64,000 nt of DNA. It comes from Parasalinivibrio latis (GTDB lineage: Bacteria > Pseudomonadota > Gammaproteobacteria > Enterobacterales > Vibrionaceae). The notes under the pieces were generated by a model, which did no database searches, was not told the DNA's origin, and worked only from the letters and a program-made list of their open reading frames with translations. Location: contig NZ_CP098812.1 of the NCBI RefSeq assembly GCF_036825535.1, positions 124,001 through 188,000 on the forward strand. Reading direction: 5' to 3'. The position numbers and the translations under genes were made by a program. Below are positions 1 to 7,961 of the stretch, one piece after another (within the stretch, counting starts at the first letter, position 1; the number at the start of each line of letters is the position of its first letter).

Positions 1-324
1 GTTGTCGTCTACTACATCCACAAGGCGCAGGCCGTACTTGTTGTTGACGATTACCACTTCAGCGTGGCCGAGCAGGGTGCCGTTAACCTTGACGTCCATT
101 GGCTCGCCGCTCAGCTTGTCCAGCTCAATCACGGTGCCTGGGGTGATGTTCATCAGGTCGCCCACCATCAGTTCGGTGCTGGCGACTTCAAGGGTCAGGT
201 TCACCGGGATGCTGCGCAGGAAGCCCATCTCTTTTGCGCTGCCGGTTTTGGCCATACCGTCAGAGCCGACACCGAGGTCGAGGTCATCCAGGTCGAGGTT
301 GAGGTCTGAATTCAAATCTGTCAT
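1..324 (-). CDS. fliN: Lateral flagellar motor switch protein FliN (partial, C-terminal end outside window)
   Basis: Reading leftward from the ATG at 322-324 gives 108 codons open to the window edge. After an acidic, Asp/Leu-rich N-terminus comes the FliN/SpoA core (FLRSIPVNLTLEVASTEL, then a segment ending GLRLVDVV), which matches the C-ring protein FliN. FliN forms the lower C-ring with FliM and serves as docking site for the FliH-FliI export ATPase. Only about the last 10-20 residues are missing, judged from the usual FliN length. It begins 11 bases after the fliM stop, so the two are one leftward operon; fliP, fliQ, fliR, flhB and flhA would be expected next but lie outside the window. 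Confidence 0.93.
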   Translation of the reverse strand, partial: MTDLNSDLNLDLDDLDLGVGSDGMAKTGSAKEMGFLRSIPVNLTLEVASTELMVGDLMNITPGTVIELDKLSGEPMDVKVNGTLLGHAEVVIVNNKYGLRLVDVVDDN

Positions 325-335
325 GTCGGTGCCTG

Positions 336-1226
336 TTATTTTTCAATCACGTTTTGGATATGCAGAACCAGAGTGGAGTTGTTTTCGGCCACCCGTGCAG
401 TAAATAAAGGGGATTTGCCCGCGCGGACAGTCACTTCCCCCGGCATTTCCACCGGGATGACGTCCCCTGCCTTCAGCCCCATTACATCACCCAGCATCAG
501 CCGGCGTTCGCACAGGGTTGAGGTCAGGCGAATAGGGGCTTTTTTTAGGGTAGAGCGGATTTTACGCTGCAGTTCCGGGTCTGCTTCCACATCCTCGGCC
601 TTGCCCTGCTGGTCACGGAGGAAATCAAGGCTTTCAAAAGGCAGGCTGATATCCAGCCAGCCACTGTGGCCGGCGATTTCCAGGTTGAAACGGCAAACCA
701 GGTACAACTGTTCGCCCTGAGGGCCGTTACCTTCCTGGAGGCGGCCTTTCGGTGCGAGCTCGCACTGCCAGGTCGTCGTGTTTTGCCATGCAGCGGAAAA
801 CTGGGCAAGGATCTGGCTGAAGAAGCGGTCGACCATGCGAAGCTCTGTGTCGCTGATATCGGTTTTCCGGGCACTGATGCCTTTACCGCCGAAGAAAATA
901 TCCACCAGGAAAAACTGCAGTTCCCGCTCAATGGCCAGGGTACCGGCCTGTTCGAAAGGAACAACGTTGAACTCGCGGTAAAGTGCCTGTTTTGACAGTG
1001 GTTGCAGATATTCTCGCAGCTTTATGTTGTGCTGCTTTTTATAACTGAATTCGACCGGGCGACGCAGCGTGTGCTGAAACATCTGCTTAGCCTTGCGTTC
1101 AAACTGTTTGCAGACGTTGTCGATAATTGCCTGCACAGCCCCAATCCGGTTTTCAGGGCTGGCCAGATCAAATGCCTGTATGTCTGAGTTTTCAGGCTCT
1201 GTGATGATTTTACTTTTCTTTGTCAT
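336..1226 (-). CDS. fliM: Lateral flagellar motor switch protein FliM
   Basis: A 296-residue FliM-family protein. The middle domain (SKQALYREFNVVPFEQAGTL onward) is CheC-like, and the C-terminal roughly 80 residues form the SpoA domain that pairs with FliN in the C-ring. The N-terminus reads MTKKSKIITEPENSDIQ and has no match to the LSQDEIDALL-type CheY-P binding motif present in standard FliM (about 334 residues in E. coli). It is therefore a short, lateral-type FliM. ATG codons at 1226 and 1232 and a TTG at 1238 are all possible starts and none has a clear ribosome binding site. It is the first gene of the leftward fliMN unit and is divergent from motY-lafK. Confidence 0.93.
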   Translation of the reverse strand: MTKKSKIITEPENSDIQAFDLASPENRIGAVQAIIDNVCKQFERKAKQMFQHTLRRPVEFSYKKQHNIKLREYLQPLSKQALYREFNVVPFEQAGTLAIERELQFFLVDIFFGGKGISARKTDISDTELRMVDRFFSQILAQFSAAWQNTTTWQCELAPKGRLQEGNGPQGEQLYLVCRFNLEIAGHSGWLDISLPFESLDFLRDQQGKAEDVEADPELQRKIRSTLKKAPIRLTSTLCERRLMLGDVMGLKAGDVIPVEMPGEVTVRAGKSPLFTARVAENNSTLVLHIQNVIEK

Positions 1227-1238
1227 AACCATTAGCAA

Positions 1239-1910
1239 CAGAAAGGTCCGCGAAAAGTACAGTTACATTCACGAGGAATTAATTGGCATTAATTGGTTGC
1301 CAATTACTTTTTAAAATTATATTCCGGTCTTCACTACTTAATGGATATGGTTACAACCTTGGCCAATTTAATTACATAAATGTAATAATTGGCTATATTG
1401 CAAACAGGGGATGTGAAGTAAACGAAAGCGCGAAGAGACTACGGAGTGAGCGTCTTTTTGTCAAATAATTAAACTGAGCAATAATTGTGTCAATAAAGTA
1501 ACGTTCGAAACAGGCAATTGTCAGTGCATTGACAGTTGACAATATGAGTCGATTGGTTTTTTATTCCCCACGCTTATAGAATGATGAATAATAAAAAGCA
1601 GTTTAAACATTAATGGGTTCATTAATAGGATCCATGTTTTATAGCCGGTTTATTAAAATTTTGTTGCTAATTATCGTGATTGTTTTTTGGTCAACTGATG
1701 ATTTTTAGCTTCTATTTTTTCCCGCTTTTTAAGTCAACAAAGAGTGGTGGTTTTATATTTTTTCTTGTTAAAAGTAATTTAGCATTCACTGAATATTTAG
1801 GTGGTTTAAATACTTAAATAGTTAAAGTCACTGATTGTTATTTTAATTTAACTGCAACTTTATTTTCGACAACAACCGGTTGGTCCCCACAGGTTAAGGT
1901 TATTTCCGAA
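1239..1910. promoter_or_regulatory. AT-rich divergent regulatory region between fliM and motY
   Basis: This 672-base gap has no credible gene. It is much more AT-rich than its neighbours and carries three interrupted palindromes: ATTGGCA/TGCCAAT at 1282-1304, GCCAATT/AATTGGC at 1362-1393 with an inner ATTACAT/ATGTAAT, and ATTGTCA/TGACAAT at 1517-1543. It must contain the promoters of the leftward fliM unit and the rightward motY-lafK unit. I found no sigma-54 site with correct spacing in either direction. The palindromes could be operators, and the low GC is typical of silencer-bound DNA; both points are inference. Confidence 0.5.
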
Positions 1911-1916
1911 TTGTCT

Positions 1917-2801
1917 ATGATGCGCTTACTTTACGTGCTGGTTATTTTTGCACCCATGGCCTTTGCCAGTGAAAGCATCTGGACCACAGACCTCGACAGC
2001 AGTGTCTGGCTGTTTGATGGCAACAAGTACAGGTGCGAACTTACCCACCCGGTGGAAGGGTTTGGCAAAGTGAAGCTGGTGGCAAAGCCTGCCCAGTCGG
2101 TTAGCCTGGAAGTGAAACCTGAATCTGGGATGGCGGTGCAGTCACTTCTCTCTTCCATTGCGACTCCCCCTTACTGGCGTTCGGAAATTTACCGTCCGTT
2201 TACCTACAAAGGCTCGGTCACCACAACTTTGGATGGCGGCCTCCACCTTGCTGATGCCCAGGATCTTTACGAAAGCCTTTCGGAAGGTGACTGGCTCTGG
2301 ATCAGCATGAAAGACGCCAACAATGATATCCAGAGCCTGGTGGTATCCAACGTCCGCTTCGGGGACGTTACCGACAACTTCAACCGGTGCCGCTCCGGCA
2401 TGCTGCCGATAAGCTATGCGACAGCCCGGCAGACTGTTATCCACTACCAGCCAAGCCAGGTTGAGCCTGATCTGGCTTCTGTACGCAATATCAAGCTGAT
2501 CGCGGTACTGATGAAAAATGAACCTTCCATCCGCAAGGTGCTTGTAGACGGTTACTCTGACAACCAGGGCAGCTGGGCGACCAATATGCGTATGTCCCGC
2601 GAGCGGGCTGAGGAAGTAGCAGCGCTTCTGGTGGAAAATGGCGTACCGCTGAAAAAGATAGAAATTCGCGGCCATGGGGATCGCTTCCCGGTTGCTGACA
2701 ACAATACGCCGCAGGGCCGGGACAAAAACCGCCGTGTGGTGATCCGCCTGATAAAAATGGCGCCGAAAGGCAAAGCCAGATCAGGGGGGGCGAAGTCATG
2801 A
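1917..2801 (+). CDS. motY: MotY-like flagellar T-ring / stator-associated protein (lateral type)
   Basis: A 294-residue exported protein. It begins with a signal peptide (MMRLLYVLVIFAPMAFA, probable cleavage before SE), followed by a MotY-type N-terminal domain and a C-terminal OmpA-like peptidoglycan-binding domain at about residues 175-285 (VLVDGYSDNQGS, MSRERAEEVAALL, IEIRGHGD, GRDKNRRVVI). MotY anchors stator units around the basal body in Vibrio. In V. parahaemolyticus a lateral motY also sits directly before lafK, which supports the call. A TTG two codons upstream (1911) has better spacing to an AAGG at 1896-1899 and could be the true start. The stop overlaps the lafK ATG by four bases. 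Confidence 0.88.
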   Translation: MMRLLYVLVIFAPMAFASESIWTTDLDSSVWLFDGNKYRCELTHPVEGFGKVKLVAKPAQSVSLEVKPESGMAVQSLLSSIATPPYWRSEIYRPFTYKGSVTTTLDGGLHLADAQDLYESLSEGDWLWISMKDANNDIQSLVVSNVRFGDVTDNFNRCRSGMLPISYATARQTVIHYQPSQVEPDLASVRNIKLIAVLMKNEPSIRKVLVDGYSDNQGSWATNMRMSRERAEEVAALLVENGVPLKKIEIRGHGDRFPVADNNTPQGRDKNRRVVIRLIKMAPKGKARSGGAKS

Positions 2802-4237
2802 GCAAACGCACCGCGAGATCGCCGTGGCAAATTCTGATGCTGCAAAGCGACAGTGCCTGCGACTGCCTGGCACCGGATGGGGAGGGCTACCACCTTACCC
2901 GGGTATCCGGCTGGCCCGCATTTGCCCATTCGCTGGAAAACGGCCACTGGGACATGGTGATGATTCCAAGCCGCCTCAACCGTGCACTGGAAGCCTCTGA
3001 CCTGATGGCACGGGCCCCGCTCCGCAGCTTTAACGGCCCGGTTGTGGTGGTGGCTGAAATGCAGGAGGCCGGCCAGGTTTCCCGCGCCATGCAGCAAGGT
3101 GCGGTGGATTACCTGCTGATGCCTTTTGAATCCTACCACCTTGCCCAGTTGGTAAACCGGCTTGCTATGATGCGTTGCCAGAAGTCTGATGTAGTTGCGC
3201 AGTCAGACCAGAGCCGGCAGCTGTTCCAGCTTGCAAGGCGAGTGGCGCAAACTGATGCCTCCGTGCTGATTAACGGTGAGAGCGGGACCGGGAAAGAAGT
3301 CCTGGCCCAGTTTATCCACCAGGCCTCACCCCGAGCCTCCGGGCCTTTCATTGCAATTAACTGCGCAGCCATTCCGGAAACCATGCTGGAATCCATCCTG
3401 TTCGGCCATGCCAAAGGGGCGTTTACCGGTGCAGCAAACGCAGTGGCGGGCAAGTTGGAACTGGCAAATGAAGGAACTCTTCTGCTGGATGAGATTGGCG
3501 AGTTGCCGTTGGCCATGCAGACAAAACTTCTGCGGGTGTTGCAGGAACGGGAGGTCGAGCGTCTTGGCAGCCACCAGAAAATCAAACTTAACATCCGCGT
3601 GCTGGCAGCAACCAACTGTGATTTGGAGCAGATGGTGGCTGACGGGCGTTTCCGCTCAGATCTTTTTTACCGCCTCAATGTTTTCCCGCTGCAGTGTGCG
3701 CCGTTACGCGAGCGCCCGGAAGACATCGTGCCGCTGGCGGAAAGCCTGCTGGGGCGCCACCTGCCGTCTTGCCAGAACGCCATGTCATTTTCCTCTTCGG
3801 CTTGCCGGGCTCTGGAAGCCCACGGCTGGCCGGGAAATGTGCGTGAGCTGGAGAACGTTATCCAGCGTGCACTGGTAATGAGCCGGGGCTGCGTTATCCG
3901 GGAAGAAGACCTGATGCTGCCGGGATTTGTCCCTTCACTGGTTACAACCACTGACGTGGCTGAGCCGGTGGAGCGCTCTCTGCAACCTCTGCACGAAGAG
4001 GGGGATGAGAGCAAGCCGGACCTGCACAAGAGCCGCAAGCTTGCTGAGTTCAATACCATCATCCAGACCCTGCGCCGTTTCGACGGGCACCGCAGCAAAA
4101 CAGCAGAAGAACTCGGGGTCAGTACCCGGGCGCTGCGCTACAAGATACAAACCATGCGTGAACATGGCTGGGACATAGACCAGCTCCTCGCCGGCCAGCC
4201 CTCAGATGGGGCGGCAACGGTAACCTACTCCTCTTGA
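2798..4237 (+). CDS. lafK: LafK-like sigma-54-dependent activator of lateral flagellar genes
   Basis: A 479-residue enhancer-binding protein. Residues 1 to about 125 form a FleQ/LafK-like N-terminal domain; the AAA+ domain has Walker A GESGTGKE (160-167), the sigma-54 contact loop GAFTGA (207-212) and Walker B LLLDEIGE (228-235); the last 45 residues form a Fis-type helix-turn-helix (KTAEELGVSTRALRYKI). The N-terminal domain resembles a receiver, but where the phospho-accepting Asp would lie it reads MVMIPSRLN, so phosphorylation is unlikely. Expected role is master activator of the early and middle lateral genes through sigma-54 promoters such as those before flgB and fliD. It is translationally coupled to motY by an ATGA overlap. 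Confidence 0.92.
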   Translation: MSKRTARSPWQILMLQSDSACDCLAPDGEGYHLTRVSGWPAFAHSLENGHWDMVMIPSRLNRALEASDLMARAPLRSFNGPVVVVAEMQEAGQVSRAMQQGAVDYLLMPFESYHLAQLVNRLAMMRCQKSDVVAQSDQSRQLFQLARRVAQTDASVLINGESGTGKEVLAQFIHQASPRASGPFIAINCAAIPETMLESILFGHAKGAFTGAANAVAGKLELANEGTLLLDEIGELPLAMQTKLLRVLQEREVERLGSHQKIKLNIRVLAATNCDLEQMVADGRFRSDLFYRLNVFPLQCAPLRERPEDIVPLAESLLGRHLPSCQNAMSFSSSACRALEAHGWPGNVRELENVIQRALVMSRGCVIREEDLMLPGFVPSLVTTTDVAEPVERSLQPLHEEGDESKPDLHKSRKLAEFNTIIQTLRRFDGHRSKTAEELGVSTRALRYKIQTMREHGWDIDQLLAGQPSDGAATVTYSS

Positions 4238-4256
4238 CCGAAACGGGACTTTTCCG

Positions 4257-4601
4257 ATGCAGAATGAATTGATGGGCTTAGACTCCATCCTGAACCAGAT
4301 TGGCGAGATCCGTACCCAGGTCTCCGGGGGCACCCCAGAAGCCATTGCTTCCAACCCGCTCAGCAACCGTGCTGCCGGTGGTGTGAACTTCGCGGATGTC
4401 ATTGCCGGTGCCGTGCACAGCGTGGATGCCCAGACCAAGGATGCGGCAGCCAAGATGACTGCGGTAGACATGGGCAAGAGCGACGACCTGGTGGGCGCGA
4501 TGATTGCCGGCCAGAAGGCCAGTCTCTCTTTTGCTGCCATGGTGCAGGTGCGGAACAACCTGATGTCCGCGTATGACGACGTTATGAAAATGCCCGTGTA
4601 A
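4257..4601 (+). CDS. fliE: Flagellar hook-basal body protein FliE
   Basis: A 114-residue protein with the FliE pattern: a variable N-terminus, then NFADVIAGAVHSVDAQT and the conserved C-terminal helix SLSFAAMVQVRNNLMSAYDDVMKM. FliE joins the MS ring (FliF) to the proximal rod and is the first rod protein exported. It starts 19 bases after lafK and opens the fliEFGHIJ series. The close packing suggests one long motY-lafK-fliEFGHIJ transcript. Confidence 0.95.
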   Translation: MQNELMGLDSILNQIGEIRTQVSGGTPEAIASNPLSNRAAGGVNFADVIAGAVHSVDAQTKDAAAKMTAVDMGKSDDLVGAMIAGQKASLSFAAMVQVRNNLMSAYDDVMKMPV

Positions 4602-4604
4602 CAG

Positions 4605-6269
4605 GTGACACCAGTGGCCCAAATATTGAAACAAAAACTGGCGAACATCGACGGTCCCGCAGCCTGGCAACGCTTTTTCAGCGGCGCCAGGCTGGTTGCG
4701 TTATTGACCCTTATTGCAGTAGCCGTGGCGGTTACCGTGGTGATGGGGTTGTGGCAGGGAAACGATGAGTACCGCCCGCTGTACGGGGAGTACGAGCACT
4801 ATGACACCACCCAGGTGATATCGGTGCTCGACCAGCATGGCCTCAACTACTATGTGGAGCCGCAGCTTGGCAACATCATGGTTGAACGCTCCGAAATCAA
4901 CGAAGCACGTATGGCGATTGCCGCAGCAGGTATCAAGCCTGAGCAGCCGGAAGGGCTGAGCATCCTGACCAAGGACTCCAGCCTTGGCACCAGCCAGTTT
5001 GTGGAGGTAGCCCGTTACCGCTATGGACTGGAAGGGGAACTTGCCCGTTCCATCATGTCGATAGACGGTGTCGACAACGCCCGTGTCCACCTTGCCATCC
5101 CTAAGCAAACCCTCTTTGTGGGCCGGGAAAAAGACAAACCGACTGCATCTGTAGTGGTATCCCTGATGCCGGGCCGCAGCCTGACCGCTGAACAGGTAAC
5201 AGCCATTGTCAATCTGGTTGCCGGCAGTGTGCCGGATCTGTCTGCCGATCGGGTGAATGTTATCGACCAGCATGGCAACCTGCTGTCACAGAACTTCGGC
5301 AACGGTGCAATGCAGGGTCAGGGCGGAAGCCGGTACCTGAGCTACGTCAGTAACATTGAGTCTGACTATTCTGAAAGTGCCGCACGCATGTTGCGCCCTT
5401 TGGTTGGCCTGAATAACTTCCGGGTGGAGGTGGCCGCCGATGTCAACTTTGACAAGGTGGAAGCCACCGAAGAAGCCTATGGCCCGGATGCCAAGGTGCG
5501 CAGCGAATACAGCTCCTTTGACCGTGACGCCAACCAGCCGGCGCAAGGTGTCCCGGGCTCCCTGAGCAACCGCCCGCCGGAAGAGAAAGACAAGAAAGAA
5601 AAACAGGGCAAGATGACCAATGAGCGCGGTGAATCCTCCAAGGATTATGCGGTTGACCGCACGTTGCGCCATATTACCTACCAGCAGGGCAACGTGAAAA
5701 AGCTGAGTGTGTCTGTGCTGCTGAATGGCAAGCCGGATGCCTACAGCACCAAGGAGTTGGATAACATCAAGGTGATGCTTTCCGATGCCCTTGGGCTGGA
5801 CAGCAAGCGCGGTGACAAGCTGAGCGTACATGTCTACCCGTTCAACCTGGAAAAGCCAGCGGCGCTTGATGAGAAGCCACCTTGGTATACCGACAGCATC
5901 TGGCTCGACTATCTGCACTATATCCTGTCTGCCATTGTTGCCCTGGCAATCCTGTTTGTGGTTGTCCGCCCGGCTCTGCGCACGCTGTTTGCGGACAGTG
6001 ACAAGGGTGCGAAACCGGTGAAGGGTAACGACAGCCAGGCGTTACTGCCGGCTGCAGAAGGTGTACCTGACACAGCCGCACCGGCGTCTGGCAGTGCAGG
6101 CCAACTGGCCCCGGTGACGTCCAGCGCGATGGATATGCCGGAGCTGCCAAGCGCGGAAACCGGGCTTGAAGCCCAGTCGTCTTACCTGCAAATGCTTTCC
6201 GAGCGTGAGCCTGAGCGGGTAGCCCATGTAGTCAAACAGTGGATTACACCGAAAGATGCAGACAATTGA
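4605..6269 (+). CDS. fliF: Flagellar MS-ring protein FliF
   Basis: A 554-residue FliF, of usual length. It has a first membrane segment (LVALLTLIAVAVAVTVVMGL, about residues 28-48), the periplasmic YscJ/FliF ring-building domains, a charged linker rich in Lys/Glu near residues 320-345, a second membrane segment (ILSAIVALAILFVVV, about 436-450) and a cytoplasmic tail ending in the FliG-binding helix (VAHVVKQWI). The best start is GTG at 4605, three bases after the fliE stop; a GTG three codons later is possible. The 3' end overlaps fliG by 14 bases. Confidence 0.95.
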   Translation: MTPVAQILKQKLANIDGPAAWQRFFSGARLVALLTLIAVAVAVTVVMGLWQGNDEYRPLYGEYEHYDTTQVISVLDQHGLNYYVEPQLGNIMVERSEINEARMAIAAAGIKPEQPEGLSILTKDSSLGTSQFVEVARYRYGLEGELARSIMSIDGVDNARVHLAIPKQTLFVGREKDKPTASVVVSLMPGRSLTAEQVTAIVNLVAGSVPDLSADRVNVIDQHGNLLSQNFGNGAMQGQGGSRYLSYVSNIESDYSESAARMLRPLVGLNNFRVEVAADVNFDKVEATEEAYGPDAKVRSEYSSFDRDANQPAQGVPGSLSNRPPEEKDKKEKQGKMTNERGESSKDYAVDRTLRHITYQQGNVKKLSVSVLLNGKPDAYSTKELDNIKVMLSDALGLDSKRGDKLSVHVYPFNLEKPAALDEKPPWYTDSIWLDYLHYILSAIVALAILFVVVRPALRTLFADSDKGAKPVKGNDSQALLPAAEGVPDTAAPASGSAGQLAPVTSSAMDMPELPSAETGLEAQSSYLQMLSEREPERVAHVVKQWITPKDADN

Positions 6270-7263
6270 TAACAATCAGGGGATTGAACAGGCTGCCATC
6301 CTTCTGCTGAGTATGGGCGAAGAGTCGGCGGCCAATGTTCTGAAACAGCTCGATCGTGACCAGGTGCGCGAGCTGTCTCTGGCCATGGCCCGTATCCCGG
6401 CGATGAAAAATGAGCAGGTACAGACGGTTTACCGCCGTTTCTTCCAGGACTTCAAATCAGAATCCGGTATTTCAGGCGCCTCGCGCGCCTACCTGGAACG
6501 TACCCTGGACCGGGCGCTCGGCAAGTCCCTGTCCAGGCCGCTAATAGATTCCATCTATGGTGACAACCTCAAGCAGGATCTGCAGCGCCTGCAATGGCTG
6601 GAACCGGCCAAGATTGCAGAACTGATTGCCGATGAGCACCCGCAGATGCAGGCGGTGTTCCTCGCTTACCTGGAACCGGATATCGCTTCAGACGTGCTGA
6701 GCCGCCTGCCGGAAGACAGCATGGATGACCTGCTCTACCGCCTTGCCAACCTCAGTGAAATCCATCCGAGCATGATGGAAGAGGTGCAGGCGCTGCTGAA
6801 TGGCTTCCTGAGTGAAACCGTGCAACAGAGCAGTACGACAGTTGACGGTACCCAGCATGCGGGTGAGATCATTAACCGCCTGCAGTCTAACCAGAGCCAG
6901 AAAGTGCTTTCTGAGCTCAAGGCGCAGGATCCCGAGCTGGTTTCCCGGCTCGAAAGCCAGATGTACAACTTCGACATCCTGGTACGCCAGAGCGAGGCCA
7001 CCCTGGAGCGTCTGGTGGAAGATGCCGACCAGGAAATGCTGGCGATTGCCCTCAAAGGTGCCGACGAAGCCCTGCTCGACAAGATCTTCGCCACAATGCC
7101 AAAACGTGCTGCCCAGTACCTGCGTGAAGCGATGGAAGGCAAGGGACGCGTCCGCCTCAGTGCGGTGGAAGACGCTCGCAAGGAACTGGTCAACCTGCTG
7201 CGCCAGCTTGCTGACGACGGTGAGGTGGAATTGGCCCTGTTCAGTGAGCCGGTGGTGGAGTAA
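6256..7263 (+). CDS. fliG: Flagellar motor switch protein FliG
   Basis: A 335-residue FliG of standard length. The N-terminal domain (AAILLLSMGEESAANVLKQL) binds FliF, the middle domain contains the EHPQ motif region (LIADEHPQMQAVFLAYL), and the C-terminal domain carries the charged torque helix (AQYLREAMEGKGRVRLSAVEDARKE split across two segments). FliG transmits torque between the MotA-type stator and the rotor. Its ATG lies inside the last codons of fliF, indicating translational coupling, and fliH follows after two bases. Confidence 0.95.
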   Translation: MQTIDNNQGIEQAAILLLSMGEESAANVLKQLDRDQVRELSLAMARIPAMKNEQVQTVYRRFFQDFKSESGISGASRAYLERTLDRALGKSLSRPLIDSIYGDNLKQDLQRLQWLEPAKIAELIADEHPQMQAVFLAYLEPDIASDVLSRLPEDSMDDLLYRLANLSEIHPSMMEEVQALLNGFLSETVQQSSTTVDGTQHAGEIINRLQSNQSQKVLSELKAQDPELVSRLESQMYNFDILVRQSEATLERLVEDADQEMLAIALKGADEALLDKIFATMPKRAAQYLREAMEGKGRVRLSAVEDARKELVNLLRQLADDGEVELALFSEPVVE

Positions 7264-7265
7264 GC

Positions 7266-7961
7266 ATGAAAAAGAACCATCCGCTTATCCTTCACCCCGA
7301 GGCCGGGCATTACCGCCATTACCATTTCCCGCCGCTTGCCAGCCAGGGGGATGACCTGTTTGGTGATGATGGCGGTTACCATGAAGAGTTCCAGAATGGC
7401 TTCGAAGATGGCCAGCAAAAAGGCCATGCCCAGGGTTACCAGGACGGCCTGACCCAGGGGATGGAAGCCGGACGCCAGCAAGGGCTGGATGAAGGGCACC
7501 AACAGGGGCTCCAGCAGGGCATTGAGCAGGTGCGCCAGCAGCTTTCCGGTACGGTGGCAACGGCAGACCAACTGGTGAAGCAGATTGAGCAGGTGTTCCA
7601 TAACCATGTCCGCCAGCAAAGCGAGATGATTTGCGATCTGGTCCAGAAGGTTGCCCGCCAGGTGATCCGTGCAGAGCTCAGCCTCCAGCCGGGGCAAATC
7701 GTCAAACTGATTGAGGAAACCCTCGAACAGATCCCGGAGACCAAAACCGGCATTACGGTTTACCTCAACCCGGGTGATTGCCAGCGTCTGGTTGACCTGG
7801 TGCCGGAGAAAGTGGCGGACTGGGACCTCAAGCAGGATCCGGAACTTGCTGCCGGCAGTTGCCGGGTGGTGACCGATGATGCTGAAGCCCTCGCGGACAG
7901 CGAGGCGCGCCTTGAAGCCTGCATGGATGCGGTCAAAGACAACCTGCTGACTGATGCGTGA
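7266..7961 (+). CDS. fliH: Flagellar export ATPase regulator FliH
   Basis: A 231-residue FliH. It has a Gly/Gln-rich segment of repeated GxxxG-like steps (FEDGQQKGHAQGYQDG, then QGLDEGHQQGLQQG), the hallmark of FliH, followed by the V-type ATPase E-subunit-like C-terminal domain (RAELSLQPGQIVKLIEETL). FliH dimers bind FliI and hold it at the C-ring and export gate. It overlaps fliI by eight bases. Confidence 0.94.
   Translation: MKKNHPLILHPEAGHYRHYHFPPLASQGDDLFGDDGGYHEEFQNGFEDGQQKGHAQGYQDGLTQGMEAGRQQGLDEGHQQGLQQGIEQVRQQLSGTVATADQLVKQIEQVFHNHVRQQSEMICDLVQKVARQVIRAELSLQPGQIVKLIEETLEQIPETKTGITVYLNPGDCQRLVDLVPEKVADWDLKQDPELAAGSCRVVTDDAEALADSEARLEACMDAVKDNLLTDA

Noticed and set aside
1282..1304. 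Sigma-54 promoter TTGGCATTAATTGGTTGC upstream of fliM/motY
   Set aside because: GG and GC are 12 bases apart instead of 10; the match comes from the palindrome ATTGGCA/TGCCAAT.
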